Shown here: positions 1-7,735 of the stretch, piece by piece | Layout of the letters: every line of letters begins with the position of its first letter | Position numbering within the stretch: position 1 is the first letter of the stretch | Virus record (IMG/VR): IMGVR_UViG_3300044625_001057 | Location: 1 to 24,241 of that record | DNA: 24,241 bases | Origin: a virus | Strand: one strand, 5' to 3' | Translations under genes and position numbers: made by a program | The notes under the pieces: model-generated | Told to the model about the DNA's origin: nothing | Database searches by the model: none | The model's input: the letters and a program-made list of their open reading frames with translations, nothing else

Positions 1-75
1 GCCGAATCAGGCCAATATGAATCACAAGGAAACCTGTTTCTTTCTTACCGATACCGCTTAACAATTTGGGGATAA
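1..75 (+). CDS. 3' end of a truncated gene, probably a virion structural protein
   Basis: Frame 1 is open from the first base and stops at TAA 73-75, giving the last 24 residues of a protein that begins before the window. The end contains the stretch LFLSYRYRLTIWG. It lies directly upstream of tail tube genes in the same direction, so a capsid or head-completion protein is the natural guess, but 24 residues are too few to assign a family. The reading frame is compatible with the codon use of its neighbours. It ends 9 bases before the next start. Confidence 0.5.
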   Translation, partial: AESGQYESQGNLFLSYRYRLTIWG

Positions 76-84
76 GGAGAACCA

Positions 85-288
85 ATGTCATACACGATCA
101 TCTCAAGCAAAACCGTCTGCGGAAAAATCAAAGGCGACACGCTAACAAATGAAGAATTGCAAGATGCAGGAGTCAGCGCAGAAACTCTGATCGCTGGAAA
201 CCACATCAAAGCAACAACAGCAGTAAATCAAGAAACAAAAGTAGTACAATCCATTAAACAAGAAACCAAAGAAGGAGCGACCGCATAA
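85..288 (+). CDS. Small hypothetical protein of the virion module (67 aa)
   Basis: A 67-residue protein starting at ATG 85 after a good ribosome binding site (GGAGA at about 76-80). It ends in TAATG shared with the next gene, so translation is probably coupled. The N-terminal half is mixed alpha/beta-like (MSYTIISSKTV, then TNEELQDAGVSAETL); the C-terminal half is polar and rich in Lys, Gln and Thr. There is no signal peptide or membrane segment. I do not recognise a family. The position between a probable head gene and the tail tube genes suggests a small head-decoration, connector or tail-associated protein, which is inference from order only. Confidence 0.6.
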   Translation: MSYTIISSKTVCGKIKGDTLTNEELQDAGVSAETLIAGNHIKATTAVNQETKVVQSIKQETKEGATA

Positions 289-698
289 TGCCACGCTTAG
301 TCCTAACTAACGCATTCATATCCGTCGGTGGAGTGGATCTGAGCGATTTGGTCGCATCAGTAACACTTAACTCGACATTCGACGTCGTCGAAACAACTGC
401 ATTCTCATCAACGGCAGCAAAGACTCGCCTTGCAGGATTGGCAGACAATTCAATCTCACTAGAATTTCATCAAGACTACGCAACAGGCGAAGTTGAGCAA
501 ACAATCTATCCATTGCTAGGAACAGTAGCAACAGTAATCGTTAAGCCAAACGGATCATCAACAAGCGCATTCAATCCGTCATATACATGCAGCGCGGTTA
601 TTGCCGAATGGACTCCTCTAAACGGAGCCGTTGGTGAATTAGCAACTGCAAGTGTGTCATGGCCAGTAACTGGAGCAATTACAAAGGCGGTCGTATAA
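288..698 (+). CDS. Major tail tube protein, copy A
   Basis: A 136-residue protein, one of two adjacent paralogues. It begins PRLVLTNAFISVGGVDLSDLV and contains EFHQDYATGEVEQTIYPLLG and SAVIAEWTPLNGAVGELATA, the pattern of small phage tail tube proteins: an N-terminal beta strand with a VDLSDLV-type motif, a central strand with EFHQDY, and a final segment where a planar sheet closes. Tube proteins stack as hexamer rings to form the channel for DNA passage. It sits immediately before the frameshifted tail chaperone and tape measure genes, the standard siphovirus order. Start ATG 288 overlaps the preceding stop. The family assignment is by recognition of order and sequence style, not by a search. 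Confidence 0.8.
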   Translation: MPRLVLTNAFISVGGVDLSDLVASVTLNSTFDVVETTAFSSTAAKTRLAGLADNSISLEFHQDYATGEVEQTIYPLLGTVATVIVKPNGSSTSAFNPSYTCSAVIAEWTPLNGAVGELATASVSWPVTGAITKAVV

Positions 699-1105
699 TG
701 GCAAGAATCGTTCTTACTAACGCATACGTTTTATTTGGAAGCACCGATCTGAGTGATCACATTAGTTCAATCACGATCAATAGTGCCTATGACATTGTCG
801 AAACAACTGCATTCGGACAAACAGCAAAAACACGTGTTGCCGGTCTTGTAGATAATTCTGTTAGTTTAGAATTTCACCAGGATTATGCAACTTCAAGTGT
901 GGAGCAGACAATTTATCCGACACTTGGAACAGCAGTCACAATTGCAGTAAAGCCTGTTAACGGAACAACAACTGCCGGAAATCCGCAATACAGCTTCTCT
1001 GCGGTTATTGCCGAATGGACTCCTCTAAACGGATCCGTCGGTGAGTTGGCAACCGCTTCGGTCTCATGGCCGATCAGCGGAGCAATAACAAAGACAACAA
1101 CTTAA
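698..1105 (+). CDS. Major tail tube protein, copy B (tandem paralogue)
   Basis: A 135-residue protein closely similar along its full length to the preceding gene: it begins ARIVLTNAYVLFGSTDLSDHI and shares EFHQDYAT, VEQTIYP and SAVIAEWTPLNG. I chose ATG 698, which overlaps the upstream stop as TAATG and aligns exactly with the start of copy A; an ATG at 659 would add 13 residues that do not align. Two blocks are identical at DNA level: 18 bases at 387-404 and 797-814, and 33 bases at 594-626 and 1001-1033. The copies are diverged elsewhere. It could be the main tube subunit, with copy A minor, or both may mix in the tube. Confidence 0.8.
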   Translation: MARIVLTNAYVLFGSTDLSDHISSITINSAYDIVETTAFGQTAKTRVAGLVDNSVSLEFHQDYATSSVEQTIYPTLGTAVTIAVKPVNGTTTAGNPQYSFSAVIAEWTPLNGSVGELATASVSWPISGAITKTTT

Positions 1106-1122
1106 ACTAATAAGGGGGAAAA

Positions 1123-1401
1123 ATGGACGGCTTATACGTAAAAGTAAAAACAACAGACGGTTTAGAGGCAACGTATTCATTACGACCAAGAATCATTGTT
1201 GACTTTGAACAAAAGTATGGAAAAGGACTTGCCAAACTTATCGGCGAAGATCAGAAGTTAGAGCACATCTATTATTTAGGTTGGCTCGCACTTCGGACAA
1301 ACGGCAAAGTGGTAAAACCCTTCGGGCCGGACTTCTTAGATACTCTAGAAACAGTATCGCTGGAGACAGACCCAAATTCCGGATCCACAGAAACAGCCTG
1401 A
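1123..1401 (+). CDS. Tail assembly chaperone, short form (gpG-like)
   Basis: A 92-residue protein with a strong ribosome binding site (AAGGGGG at about 1111-1117) before ATG 1123. It begins DGLYVKVKTTDGLEATYSLRP and is acidic toward the end. In lambda-like phages the gene between tail tube and tape measure makes two products, G and the -1 frameshifted G-T. Both coat the tape measure protein during tail assembly and are absent from the mature virion. Position, size and the slippery heptamer near its 3' end all fit. The short form stops at TGA 1399-1401. Confidence 0.85.
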   Translation: MDGLYVKVKTTDGLEATYSLRPRIIVDFEQKYGKGLAKLIGEDQKLEHIYYLGWLALRTNGKVVKPFGPDFLDTLETVSLETDPNSGSTETA

Positions 1402-1526
1402 CCTATTCAATAGCAGCAATTTCTGTGGAGACAGGATTAGATCCGATCACTTTGCTAGATGCACCGGATGGAATTCTAGAATCGATCGTGATTTATATGA
1501 AAGAACGAGCGAAGAGGAACAAATAA
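1123..1526 (+). CDS. Tail assembly chaperone, -1 frameshifted long form (gpGT-like)
   Basis: This is the long product made by a -1 shift at CCCAAAT (1371-1377), to be read as join(1123..1377, 1377..1526), about 134 residues. After the shift the sequence runs FRIHRNSLTYSIAAIS and ends in VIYMKERAKRNK, a basic, helical tail. The -1 frame is open from well upstream of the shift site and stops at TAA 1524-1526, one base before the next gene's ATG. No ribosome binding site serves an independent start of this frame after the shift site. The frameshift is inferred from the sequence signal plus the strongly conserved use of this mechanism at this locus in siphoviruses. Confidence 0.8.
1371..1429 (+). 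promoter_or_regulatory. Programmed -1 ribosomal frameshift signal
   Basis: C CCA AAT (1371-1377) is a canonical X XXY YYZ heptamer in the zero frame of the chaperone gene: Pro-Asn codons re-pair as CCC-AAA. After a 6-base spacer (1378-1383) a perfect 10-bp stem forms between TCCACAGAAA (1384-1393) and TTTCTGTGGA (1420-1429), with a 26-base loop. Loop bases CCTG (1397-1400) could pair with CAGG (1432-1435) to give an H-type pseudoknot. The zero-frame stop lies in the loop. Confidence 0.85.
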
Positions 1527-2072
1527 ATGGCCGAGGATAACGTTGTTATATCCGGCATCAAAGAAACCATCGATTCGCTCAAAGCTTTCGACAAGGACGC
1601 AGCTCGTCGGCTGAATAAAGTTATCAACGACGAGCTGCGTACTGCCGAAGGCGCAGCCAGGGCCAAAGTTAAAGATGAGCCACCCATGAGTGGATGGCGC
1701 ACAGTTCCAGCTGCAAGGGGCCGCACACGCGGTGGGCAAGGATGGCCAGCCTGGGAGCCAACAGCGATCCGTCAGGGCATCAAGAAGACCAGAGTCGAAG
1801 GCAAAGTCAGATCCGACTATACGACCAGCGCCGGAGCGCTTGTTCAAAGAACAGCAGCCGGTGCAATTTGGGAAGTAGCAGGACGACGCAGCGGCGGCTC
1901 AGGAACAGGACGCCAGATGATCGGCGTTCTTAACGAGAGATTCAAAGGCGCCTCACGCGGCATCTGGGCCGTTGTAGATAAAGACGCCGATAAAATTAGA
2001 GCCAACGTCCGCAAAGCGATGGACGATGCAAAGAAGATTCTTCAACTCAATATGAACAAAGAGAAGGGATAA
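1527..2072 (+). CDS. HK97 gp10-like tail/neck completion protein (tentative)
   Basis: A 181-residue protein starting at ATG 1527, directly after the frameshifted chaperone stop, with GAGGA upstream. The N-terminus (VVISGIKETIDSLKAFDKDAA, then an amphipathic helix rich in Lys, Arg and Ala) and the C-terminal helix (DADKIRANVRKAMDDAKKIL) resemble the HK97 gp10 / tail-completion family, which begins with a Gly-containing strand and a helix of this kind. The middle is Arg/Gly/Pro rich (residues 50-75). Members of that family usually lie before the tail tube gene at the head-tail joint; here it sits between chaperone and tape measure, which is unusual and weakens the call. A minor tail protein of another family is possible. 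Confidence 0.5.
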   Translation: MAEDNVVISGIKETIDSLKAFDKDAARRLNKVINDELRTAEGAARAKVKDEPPMSGWRTVPAARGRTRGGQGWPAWEPTAIRQGIKKTRVEGKVRSDYTTSAGALVQRTAAGAIWEVAGRRSGGSGTGRQMIGVLNERFKGASRGIWAVVDKDADKIRANVRKAMDDAKKILQLNMNKEKG

Positions 2073-2076
2073 TCAC

Positions 2077-4647
2077 GTGGCAACAGGCGCAGTAATCGCC
2101 CGGATTATTACCCAATACTCCGACAAGGGCAGCAAGGCAGCACGTCGCGACATTATGCGACTTGGCAAAGACTTCGATAAGTTTGCCGGGAAAGCCACTA
2201 AAGCATTTGGAGTAGCAGCTGCTGCATCGGCGGCTTTTGCAGTCAAAATTGGTGTCGACGCCGTCAAAGGCGCAATGGAAGACCAGAAGCAACAAGCAGC
2301 ACTAGCAACTGCTCTGCGTAATACAACAGGCGCAACAGATGAAGCAATCGCTGCAACAGTTACATATCTCGACAAATTAGAACTTCTTGTTGGCGTCGAC
2401 AATAATCAGTTGATTCCTTCACTTCAAATTTTAACCCAGGCAACAAAAGATGTGACACAGGCACAAGCGCTACAAGGCTTGGCACTTGATATTTCAGCCG
2501 GAACAACAAAAGATTTAGCTTCTGTTTCACTTGCTCTCGCAAAGGCACTAGGCGGAAATGTTGGCGCACTTACAAGACTCGGCGTTCCACTTGATGCAAA
2601 CGCAGTCAAGGCAAAAGACCTAAATGCAATTCTGACTTCTCTTGGCGAGACATTCGCTGGCCAGGCAGAACAGCGTGCAGGAACCTTTGAATTCAGAATG
2701 ATTAAATTACAGTTAGCATTTAATCAAATCATAGATCAAATAGGCTATGCATTAATTCCAATCTTAGAAGAATTTGCAAAATACATATCTGCAAACGTTT
2801 TGCCAATTATTCAAGAATGGGTAAGCACAAACAAAGAGCAACTTGCACAAGGCCTCAAAGATGTAGGAACGACGCTGATAACCGTTGCAAAAGCAATGGC
2901 TGGCTTCTTCAAAACTATTTCTGACAACATCGGCCTGGTCAAAGCATTTGCAGCAATCTTCATCGGAACAAAAGTTGCCACCGGAATCTACGCGATTGCA
3001 ACCGCGCTCGGAGTATTAAGAACAGCCTTCGCAGCTCAGGCGGCAGCTGCAACAGTCGCCGGCACAGCAACAGCGTTTGCCACAGGCGGTGCTTCGGCAC
3101 TTGCAGCAGCTGCGGCCATTGGAGCATTTGCATTAGCAGCAGGAACTGCTTATGCCGCAATTAATAAGTTAACAGCGGCAACCGACAAAGGCTCAACATC
3201 GACTAAGATCTATAATTCACATTTAAGTGAACTTGCAAGAATTGCAGATCAGGTTGCAGCAACGAACTTCAAAAATCGAAAAATTATTGTTGATACTGTA
3301 AAGACAACAAAAGAACTCACCGCTGCTGAAAAGAAAGCCGCTGAAATGCGTGCTGCAATCAAAAAAGCAGGGTTGGACAAGTTCGGCATCAAGAGTGTTT
3401 CAGACACCGATCCAATTCAGCTCGAAGCAGCACGCCTGAACCTTGTTAAGCAAGGCAACCTTGAAGAACTCAAGAAGGTTGAAGCCTTGATGAAATCTGC
3501 CGAGGCGCAGATGAAGGTCAATCAGAATGCGCAAAAATATGCAGACATTCTCGTTGCACTTGCAGACAACAAGATCAGCGCCGATGAAATTGGCATACTT
3601 GCAGCCAAGTGGGGGATGACTGTTCCGGCAGTCACCAACTATCTTGCAGCTCTGTTGATTGTCAAAGATCAAAAGATTGATGACTCTGAAGTTGCACTCT
3701 TAGCAGCAGCATGGGGCATTTCCAAAGAGGCAGCACAGAAATATCTTGATTTCACAACAGCACTTGAAGATCAAAAACTCAGCGATGAAGAGATCAAGAA
3801 ACTTCAAGATAAGTGGAATTTAACTTACAAAGAAGTCTTGCAATATGCAGACTTTGTTGGAAAATTAGATGATTTTACTCTTTCAGATGAAGAAATCCAA
3901 AAGTTAAAAGATGCTTGGGGTCTTACAACAAAGGGAGTTCTTGATTATACCAAGGAAATTGGCGCTCCTGTTTCATATTCAGGAACTCTCATTGATCCTG
4001 CAACAGCAGCAGAAGCAGGTTGGAACAATGCAAACGCAGCACTTACCGCTTACATCACGCAGCTTGACACAGCAATCACAAAATCGGCAGCAGCCAACGA
4101 AGCCGCCGTTGCCGCCTTTGCAGCAACACAAACGGCAGTTGCAGGGGCAGAGGCAGCAACAGATGCAGCCAATGCATCTATTGCAGCCTCAAATGCGGCA
4201 GCGGCAGCAGCAGGTGCAGCAGCATTAGCAGCAGCAGCACAAGCAGTAGCAATTCTTGAAGAAGCAGAGGCAGCAGCAAGATTAGCCGATGCCCTTTCAG
4301 GTTTAACTCAAGCCGAAAAAGATGCATTTGCTGCTGAAGCAGATGGCAACACAGCAGCACTTGGTGGAACAGGTGGAGATCGAATCAATCCAAATGGCGG
4401 CGATCTGATTGCTCTTGCAAAGGGTGGAATCGTCACATCACCAACGATGGCATTGATCGGTGAAGCCGGCCCTGAAGCAGTAATCCCACTCTCACGCGGT
4501 GGCGGATTTGGTGGCGGAATCACCATCAATATCAGCAATGCCGGATCGGTGATTGCAGAGGCAGACCTTGTTTCAAGCATTCGCAACGCACTCCTTCAGG
4601 CTCAAAATCAAGGGCAAGTGATTACAAAGTCAGCGGTGGCCATCTAA
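2077..4647 (+). CDS. Tape measure protein
   Basis: An 856-residue protein starting at GTG 2077 behind GAGAAGGG. The tape measure fills the tail tube, sets tail length and is ejected ahead of DNA. Evidence: it is the largest gene, it follows the chaperone pair, and the C-terminus has the motif ALIGEAGPEAVIPLSRGGG (about residues 790-808) common in tape measure proteins. Residues 1-280 are helical and Lys/Ala rich; about 290-360 is strongly hydrophobic and Ala-rich, a probable membrane-interacting segment. Residues 497-629 hold four tandem 34-residue repeats, and about 665-750 is a very Ala-rich, coiled-coil-like helix. At the usual 0.15 nm per residue it would predict a tail of about 130 nm. 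The stop overlaps the next ATG (TAATG). Confidence 0.92.
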   Translation: MATGAVIARIITQYSDKGSKAARRDIMRLGKDFDKFAGKATKAFGVAAAASAAFAVKIGVDAVKGAMEDQKQQAALATALRNTTGATDEAIAATVTYLDKLELLVGVDNNQLIPSLQILTQATKDVTQAQALQGLALDISAGTTKDLASVSLALAKALGGNVGALTRLGVPLDANAVKAKDLNAILTSLGETFAGQAEQRAGTFEFRMIKLQLAFNQIIDQIGYALIPILEEFAKYISANVLPIIQEWVSTNKEQLAQGLKDVGTTLITVAKAMAGFFKTISDNIGLVKAFAAIFIGTKVATGIYAIATALGVLRTAFAAQAAAATVAGTATAFATGGASALAAAAAIGAFALAAGTAYAAINKLTAATDKGSTSTKIYNSHLSELARIADQVAATNFKNRKIIVDTVKTTKELTAAEKKAAEMRAAIKKAGLDKFGIKSVSDTDPIQLEAARLNLVKQGNLEELKKVEALMKSAEAQMKVNQNAQKYADILVALADNKISADEIGILAAKWGMTVPAVTNYLAALLIVKDQKIDDSEVALLAAAWGISKEAAQKYLDFTTALEDQKLSDEEIKKLQDKWNLTYKEVLQYADFVGKLDDFTLSDEEIQKLKDAWGLTTKGVLDYTKEIGAPVSYSGTLIDPATAAEAGWNNANAALTAYITQLDTAITKSAAANEAAVAAFAATQTAVAGAEAATDAANASIAASNAAAAAAGAAALAAAAQAVAILEEAEAAARLADALSGLTQAEKDAFAAEADGNTAALGGTGGDRINPNGGDLIALAKGGIVTSPTMALIGEAGPEAVIPLSRGGGFGGGITINISNAGSVIAEADLVSSIRNALLQAQNQGQVITKSAVAI
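3565..3972 (+). repeat. Four tandem 34-codon repeats inside the tape measure gene
   Basis: Units start at 3565, 3667, 3769 and 3871, each 102 bases apart. The protein units begin DNKISADEIG, DQKIDDSEVA, DQKLSDEEIK and DFTLSDEEIQ and each carries a KWG/AWG/KWN/AWG turn followed by a T/S and a second helix ending in a YL/YA/YT pattern. A half unit (NAQKYADILVALA) precedes the first. The DNA has diverged so that only the period and key residues remain; repeats of this kind adjust tail length by whole units. Confidence 0.85.
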
Positions 4648-5897
4648 TGGCAATGCCTGCGCTTGGAGTTTCAGTTGACTTTGCCAACGGCCCTGCCTTC
4701 GGCAACCCACTTATTCTTGGCGATGCTTCAACGCCGCTTGGCATAGGCATCTTGGCAGATGCCGCATCTGATGTTGTTGATGTTTCAGACATCACCCTTC
4801 GAGCATCAATTCGAAGAGGAAGAAACCGAATCCTCAATAAGTTCGAGGCAGGAACCGCCACAGTTGTCCTTGAAGATACCAATGGTGACTGGGTACCCAG
4901 CAACACGGCATCGCCCTATTATGGAAAACTTGTTCCACTTCGCAAGATTCGCATATACGCAGATTACAACTCAGTTCGGTACTACCTTTACTCAGGCTAC
5001 ATTACGAGCTACGACACAAACTTCCAACTTGGACTTGAATCAATCTCAAGTGTGACCTTGCAATGCGTGGATGCATTCCGCCTTTTCTCCAATGTTGCCA
5101 TTTCAACGGTGGCAGGAACTTCGGCAGGGCAGACAACAGGTGAGCGAATGAACAACCTGCTTGATGTGCCAACCTTTCCAACCTCAATGCGAGTAATTGA
5201 CACAGGCGACAGCACCGTTCAGGCAGACCCAGGCACCGAGCGCGACCTTTTGAGCGCCTTGCAGACAATTGAAAACAGCGAATTTGGTGGGTTCTATATT
5301 GACCCCGAAGGCAATGCCACATTCCTGTCTCGCGACACGCTTGCACAAAAAGCAGATGGAACAGCAACGGATTTTGCCGATGACGGCACAGGAATCTCAT
5401 ATCAGGCAATTGACTTTGCCTATGATGACACCCTCATCTTCAATAGTGTCACAGTCAACCGCGAAGGCGGTACGGCGCAGACGGTGCAGGATACGAGCAG
5501 CATTGAAACTTACTTCATACACTCAGGAAAGCGCGAAGGTTTATTGATTGAAACCGATGCCGAGTCTTTGGATCAGGCAAACATGATTCTGCAATCACGC
5601 AAAGATGCCATCTTTCGCATTGACTCCATCGGGCTGAACTTGGCAGATGATGCTGAAACGGCTCGAATCGTTGCAGGGTTAAGTTTAGACATCTTTGACT
5701 TGGTGGACATTACAAAATCAACTCCCGGGTCGGGAAGTGTTACCCTTGAACTATTCGTACAGGGAGTTCAACAAGACATCACGACCAACACTTGGACAAC
5801 AAAATTGTTCACGGCAGAGCCTATAATTCAGGCATTCATCTTGGACTCAGCAACACAAGGAACTTTGGATGGCGCAAACTCTGTGCTTTCCTACTGA
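4647..5897 (+). CDS. Minor tail protein (distal tail/baseplate-like)
   Basis: A 416-residue protein directly after the tape measure, where siphoviruses encode the distal tail or baseplate hub. Residues about 50-135 carry a segment familiar from phage minor tail proteins: RASIRRGRNRILNKFEAG, then VVLEDTNGDWVPSNTASPYYG, then LVPLRKIRIYA and a strand YLYSGYITSY, i.e. an RGR motif followed by a beta domain with a dN-G-dW-P turn. The rest is beta rich with no recognisable enzyme motif. The start overlaps the tape measure stop (TAATG), so translation is probably coupled. The exact structural position (distal tail versus hub) is uncertain. Confidence 0.7.
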   Translation: MAMPALGVSVDFANGPAFGNPLILGDASTPLGIGILADAASDVVDVSDITLRASIRRGRNRILNKFEAGTATVVLEDTNGDWVPSNTASPYYGKLVPLRKIRIYADYNSVRYYLYSGYITSYDTNFQLGLESISSVTLQCVDAFRLFSNVAISTVAGTSAGQTTGERMNNLLDVPTFPTSMRVIDTGDSTVQADPGTERDLLSALQTIENSEFGGFYIDPEGNATFLSRDTLAQKADGTATDFADDGTGISYQAIDFAYDDTLIFNSVTVNREGGTAQTVQDTSSIETYFIHSGKREGLLIETDAESLDQANMILQSRKDAIFRIDSIGLNLADDAETARIVAGLSLDIFDLVDITKSTPGSGSVTLELFVQGVQQDITTNTWTTKLFTAEPIIQAFILDSATQGTLDGANSVLSY

Positions 5898-5910
5898 TTA
5901 AGGAGCAATA

Positions 5911-6615
5911 ATGGCAGGAGCAGGTTACAAGTTATTCAACACAGGCGATGTGTTAACAGCCGCCCAGGTGAATACTTATTTGATGCAACAGAGCGTGATG
6001 GTCTTTGCCAACTCAACAGCTCGAACAACGGCTCTGTCAGGCGTACTTGCAGAAGGAATGCTCTCATATCTTCTTGATACCAACGCGGTTGAAAAATATG
6101 ACGGAGCAGCGTGGGGTGCAATTACAGCAGGTGACATTGAAGGCGTAACAGCAGGAACAGGTTTATCAGGTGGCGGAACTTCAGGCACCGTGACACTTTC
6201 TATTGCAACTTCACAATCAGATTTGATCGTCAAAGGCTTTGAAGAAGATGTCAATGTTGTCGCATCGGCTGCAACAGGCACAATCAACTTTGATGTCTCA
6301 ACAGCATCGGTGTGGTATTACACGACAAATGCAACTGCAAACCACACGCTGAACTTTAGATATTCAAGCGGAGCAACTCTCAGCTCGGTTCTAGCAGTCG
6401 GCGATGCCATCACCCTTGTATGGCTCAACACCAACGGTGCAACACCTTACTATCCCAATGTCATTCAGATTGACGGCAGCGCGGTGACTCCAAAGGTTCC
6501 TGCCGCAATCAGCGCAGGAAATGCTTCTTCAATTGATGCCTATGTGTTCACAATCATCAAGACAGCAGCAACGCCAACATATACAGTTCTTGAAACACAG
6601 ACGAAGTTCGCATAA
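5911..6615 (+). CDS. Tail fibre-like structural protein
   Basis: A 234-residue protein with a good ribosome binding site (AAGGAGC before ATG 5911). It begins AGAGYKLFNTGDVLTAAQVN, and residues about 70-100 contain GVTAGTGLSGGGTSGTVTLS, a Gly/Ser/Thr-rich repeat-like stretch very common in phage fibre and fibre-adaptor proteins. The remainder is predicted beta, without Cys and with few charges, as expected for an extracellular fibre. The N-terminal part probably attaches to the tail tip and the C-terminal part may bind the host. The exact role is not determined by the sequence. Confidence 0.65.
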   Translation: MAGAGYKLFNTGDVLTAAQVNTYLMQQSVMVFANSTARTTALSGVLAEGMLSYLLDTNAVEKYDGAAWGAITAGDIEGVTAGTGLSGGGTSGTVTLSIATSQSDLIVKGFEEDVNVVASAATGTINFDVSTASVWYYTTNATANHTLNFRYSSGATLSSVLAVGDAITLVWLNTNGATPYYPNVIQIDGSAVTPKVPAAISAGNASSIDAYVFTIIKTAATPTYTVLETQTKFA

Positions 6616-6624
6616 GGGGTTTTG

Positions 6625-7224
6625 ATGTCACCGATCAGTTCAACATTGGCAAACGCCTCTGCATATGGTTATCGAACCTTTGTCGGTGAGACCAACTCTT
6701 ACGAGTCCATTGCTACGACTACTGTCGGATCCACCCCAGTAACTAGCGTTACCTTTTCAAGCATTGTAGGTACCTATACGCATCTTCAACTTCGTATAAT
6801 GGCTCGCACAAATGGCTCAGGTCAAGACAGAGGATCAATAGCATTAAAAATAAATGCTGATACGACTGCTGCAAATTATTCTTATCACTATCTTGGAGGC
6901 GATGGCTCGAGTGCTTTTGCAGGTGGTGCAGCATCTAGCGGTACTAATAACTTAATTGGTGGTATCTCCGCTTACCCAGCGGCTAATGCAACTGCTAGCA
7001 TTTTTGGCGTTGGCATTATCGATATTCTAGATTACGCAGATACTAACAAGCATAAAACTATTCGTACCCTTGCAGGACAAGACCAAAATAGTACTTCAGG
7101 CCGTATCAGTCTTAACTCAGGGCGATTTGGATCATCAAGTGCAATTACATCTATTGAGTTAATTCCTGAATATGGGTCTTTTGTACAGTACTCATCCTTC
7201 GCCCTATACGGAATAAAGGGATAA
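6625..7224 (+). CDS. Putative receptor-binding/tail tip protein, paralogue 1
   Basis: A 199-residue protein. I chose ATG 6625, preceded by AAGGGG (6614-6619); a TTG at 6622 is closer than usual to that site. After about 30 unique residues it shows the shared pattern of the next two genes: YESIATTTVGS, VTFSSIVGTYTHLQLRIMAR, an internal variable part, then SAITSIELIPE and a closing ALYGIKG. This looks like a jelly-roll or lectin-like beta domain found at the tail tip of phages. Codons use more T-ending triplets than the rest of the tail module. Binding to host surface glycan is an inference from fold style and position. Confidence 0.6.
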   Translation: MSPISSTLANASAYGYRTFVGETNSYESIATTTVGSTPVTSVTFSSIVGTYTHLQLRIMARTNGSGQDRGSIALKINADTTAANYSYHYLGGDGSSAFAGGAASSGTNNLIGGISAYPAANATASIFGVGIIDILDYADTNKHKTIRTLAGQDQNSTSGRISLNSGRFGSSSAITSIELIPEYGSFVQYSSFALYGIKG

Positions 7225-7225
7225 C

Positions 7226-7735
7226 ATGCCATCTACTTATGAACCGATCGCTACGCAGACTCTAGGGTCTGCTGCTGCAACTGTTACATTTTCATCTATC
7301 AGCGGCAGTTACACAGACCTTATTCTTGTCTGTGCTGCGCGCTCTGCAACTGCCGCGACAAGTGATTCTTACTTAATGACTTTTAATGGCAACACTACGG
7401 CAATTTATTCTCGTACTCGCTTGCTTGGTACTGGCTCGGCCGCTTCATCTGCTGGGCGCACAGGCGCAACTAATATTGACTTCGAGGGTTTAGCAGGTGA
7501 TACATCTTCGGCTAATACTTTTATGATTGGAAAGATTCAGCTACAAAATTACTCAAACACTACGACTAACAAGACCTGTCTAATTCGTGGCGATGATGCG
7601 AATAACTATGTCTTGGCAACTGTCGGATTATTTCGTAGCACCTCAGCAATTACATCTATCAGCCTTGCAACCTCATCGGCTGCTAACTTTATGACAGGCT
7701 CTACATTTACATTATACGGGGTGAAAAGTGCCTAA
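7226..7735 (+). CDS. Putative receptor-binding/tail tip protein, paralogue 2
   Basis: A 169-residue protein starting at ATG 7226, one base after the previous stop, with AAAGGG upstream. It repeats the same scaffold: YEPIATQTLGS, TVTFSSISGSYTDLILVCAAR, STSAITSISLATSS and a C-terminal TLYGVKSA. The core region between the shared strands differs strongly from paralogues 1 and 3, consistent with diversifying surface loops. No enzyme motif, signal peptide or membrane segment is visible. It is likely to be a virion tail-tip component, and could equally be a fibre chaperone-less structural spike; host binding is not shown. Confidence 0.6.
   Translation: MPSTYEPIATQTLGSAAATVTFSSISGSYTDLILVCAARSATAATSDSYLMTFNGNTTAIYSRTRLLGTGSAASSAGRTGATNIDFEGLAGDTSSANTFMIGKIQLQNYSNTTTNKTCLIRGDDANNYVLATVGLFRSTSAITSISLATSSAANFMTGSTFTLYGVKSA

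Noticed and set aside
4178-4360. Low-complexity Leu-rich minus-strand frame and Gln-rich plus-strand frame over the tape measure Ala-rich region
   Set aside because: They result from GCAGCA-type codon runs of the tape measure coiled-coil segment read in other frames.
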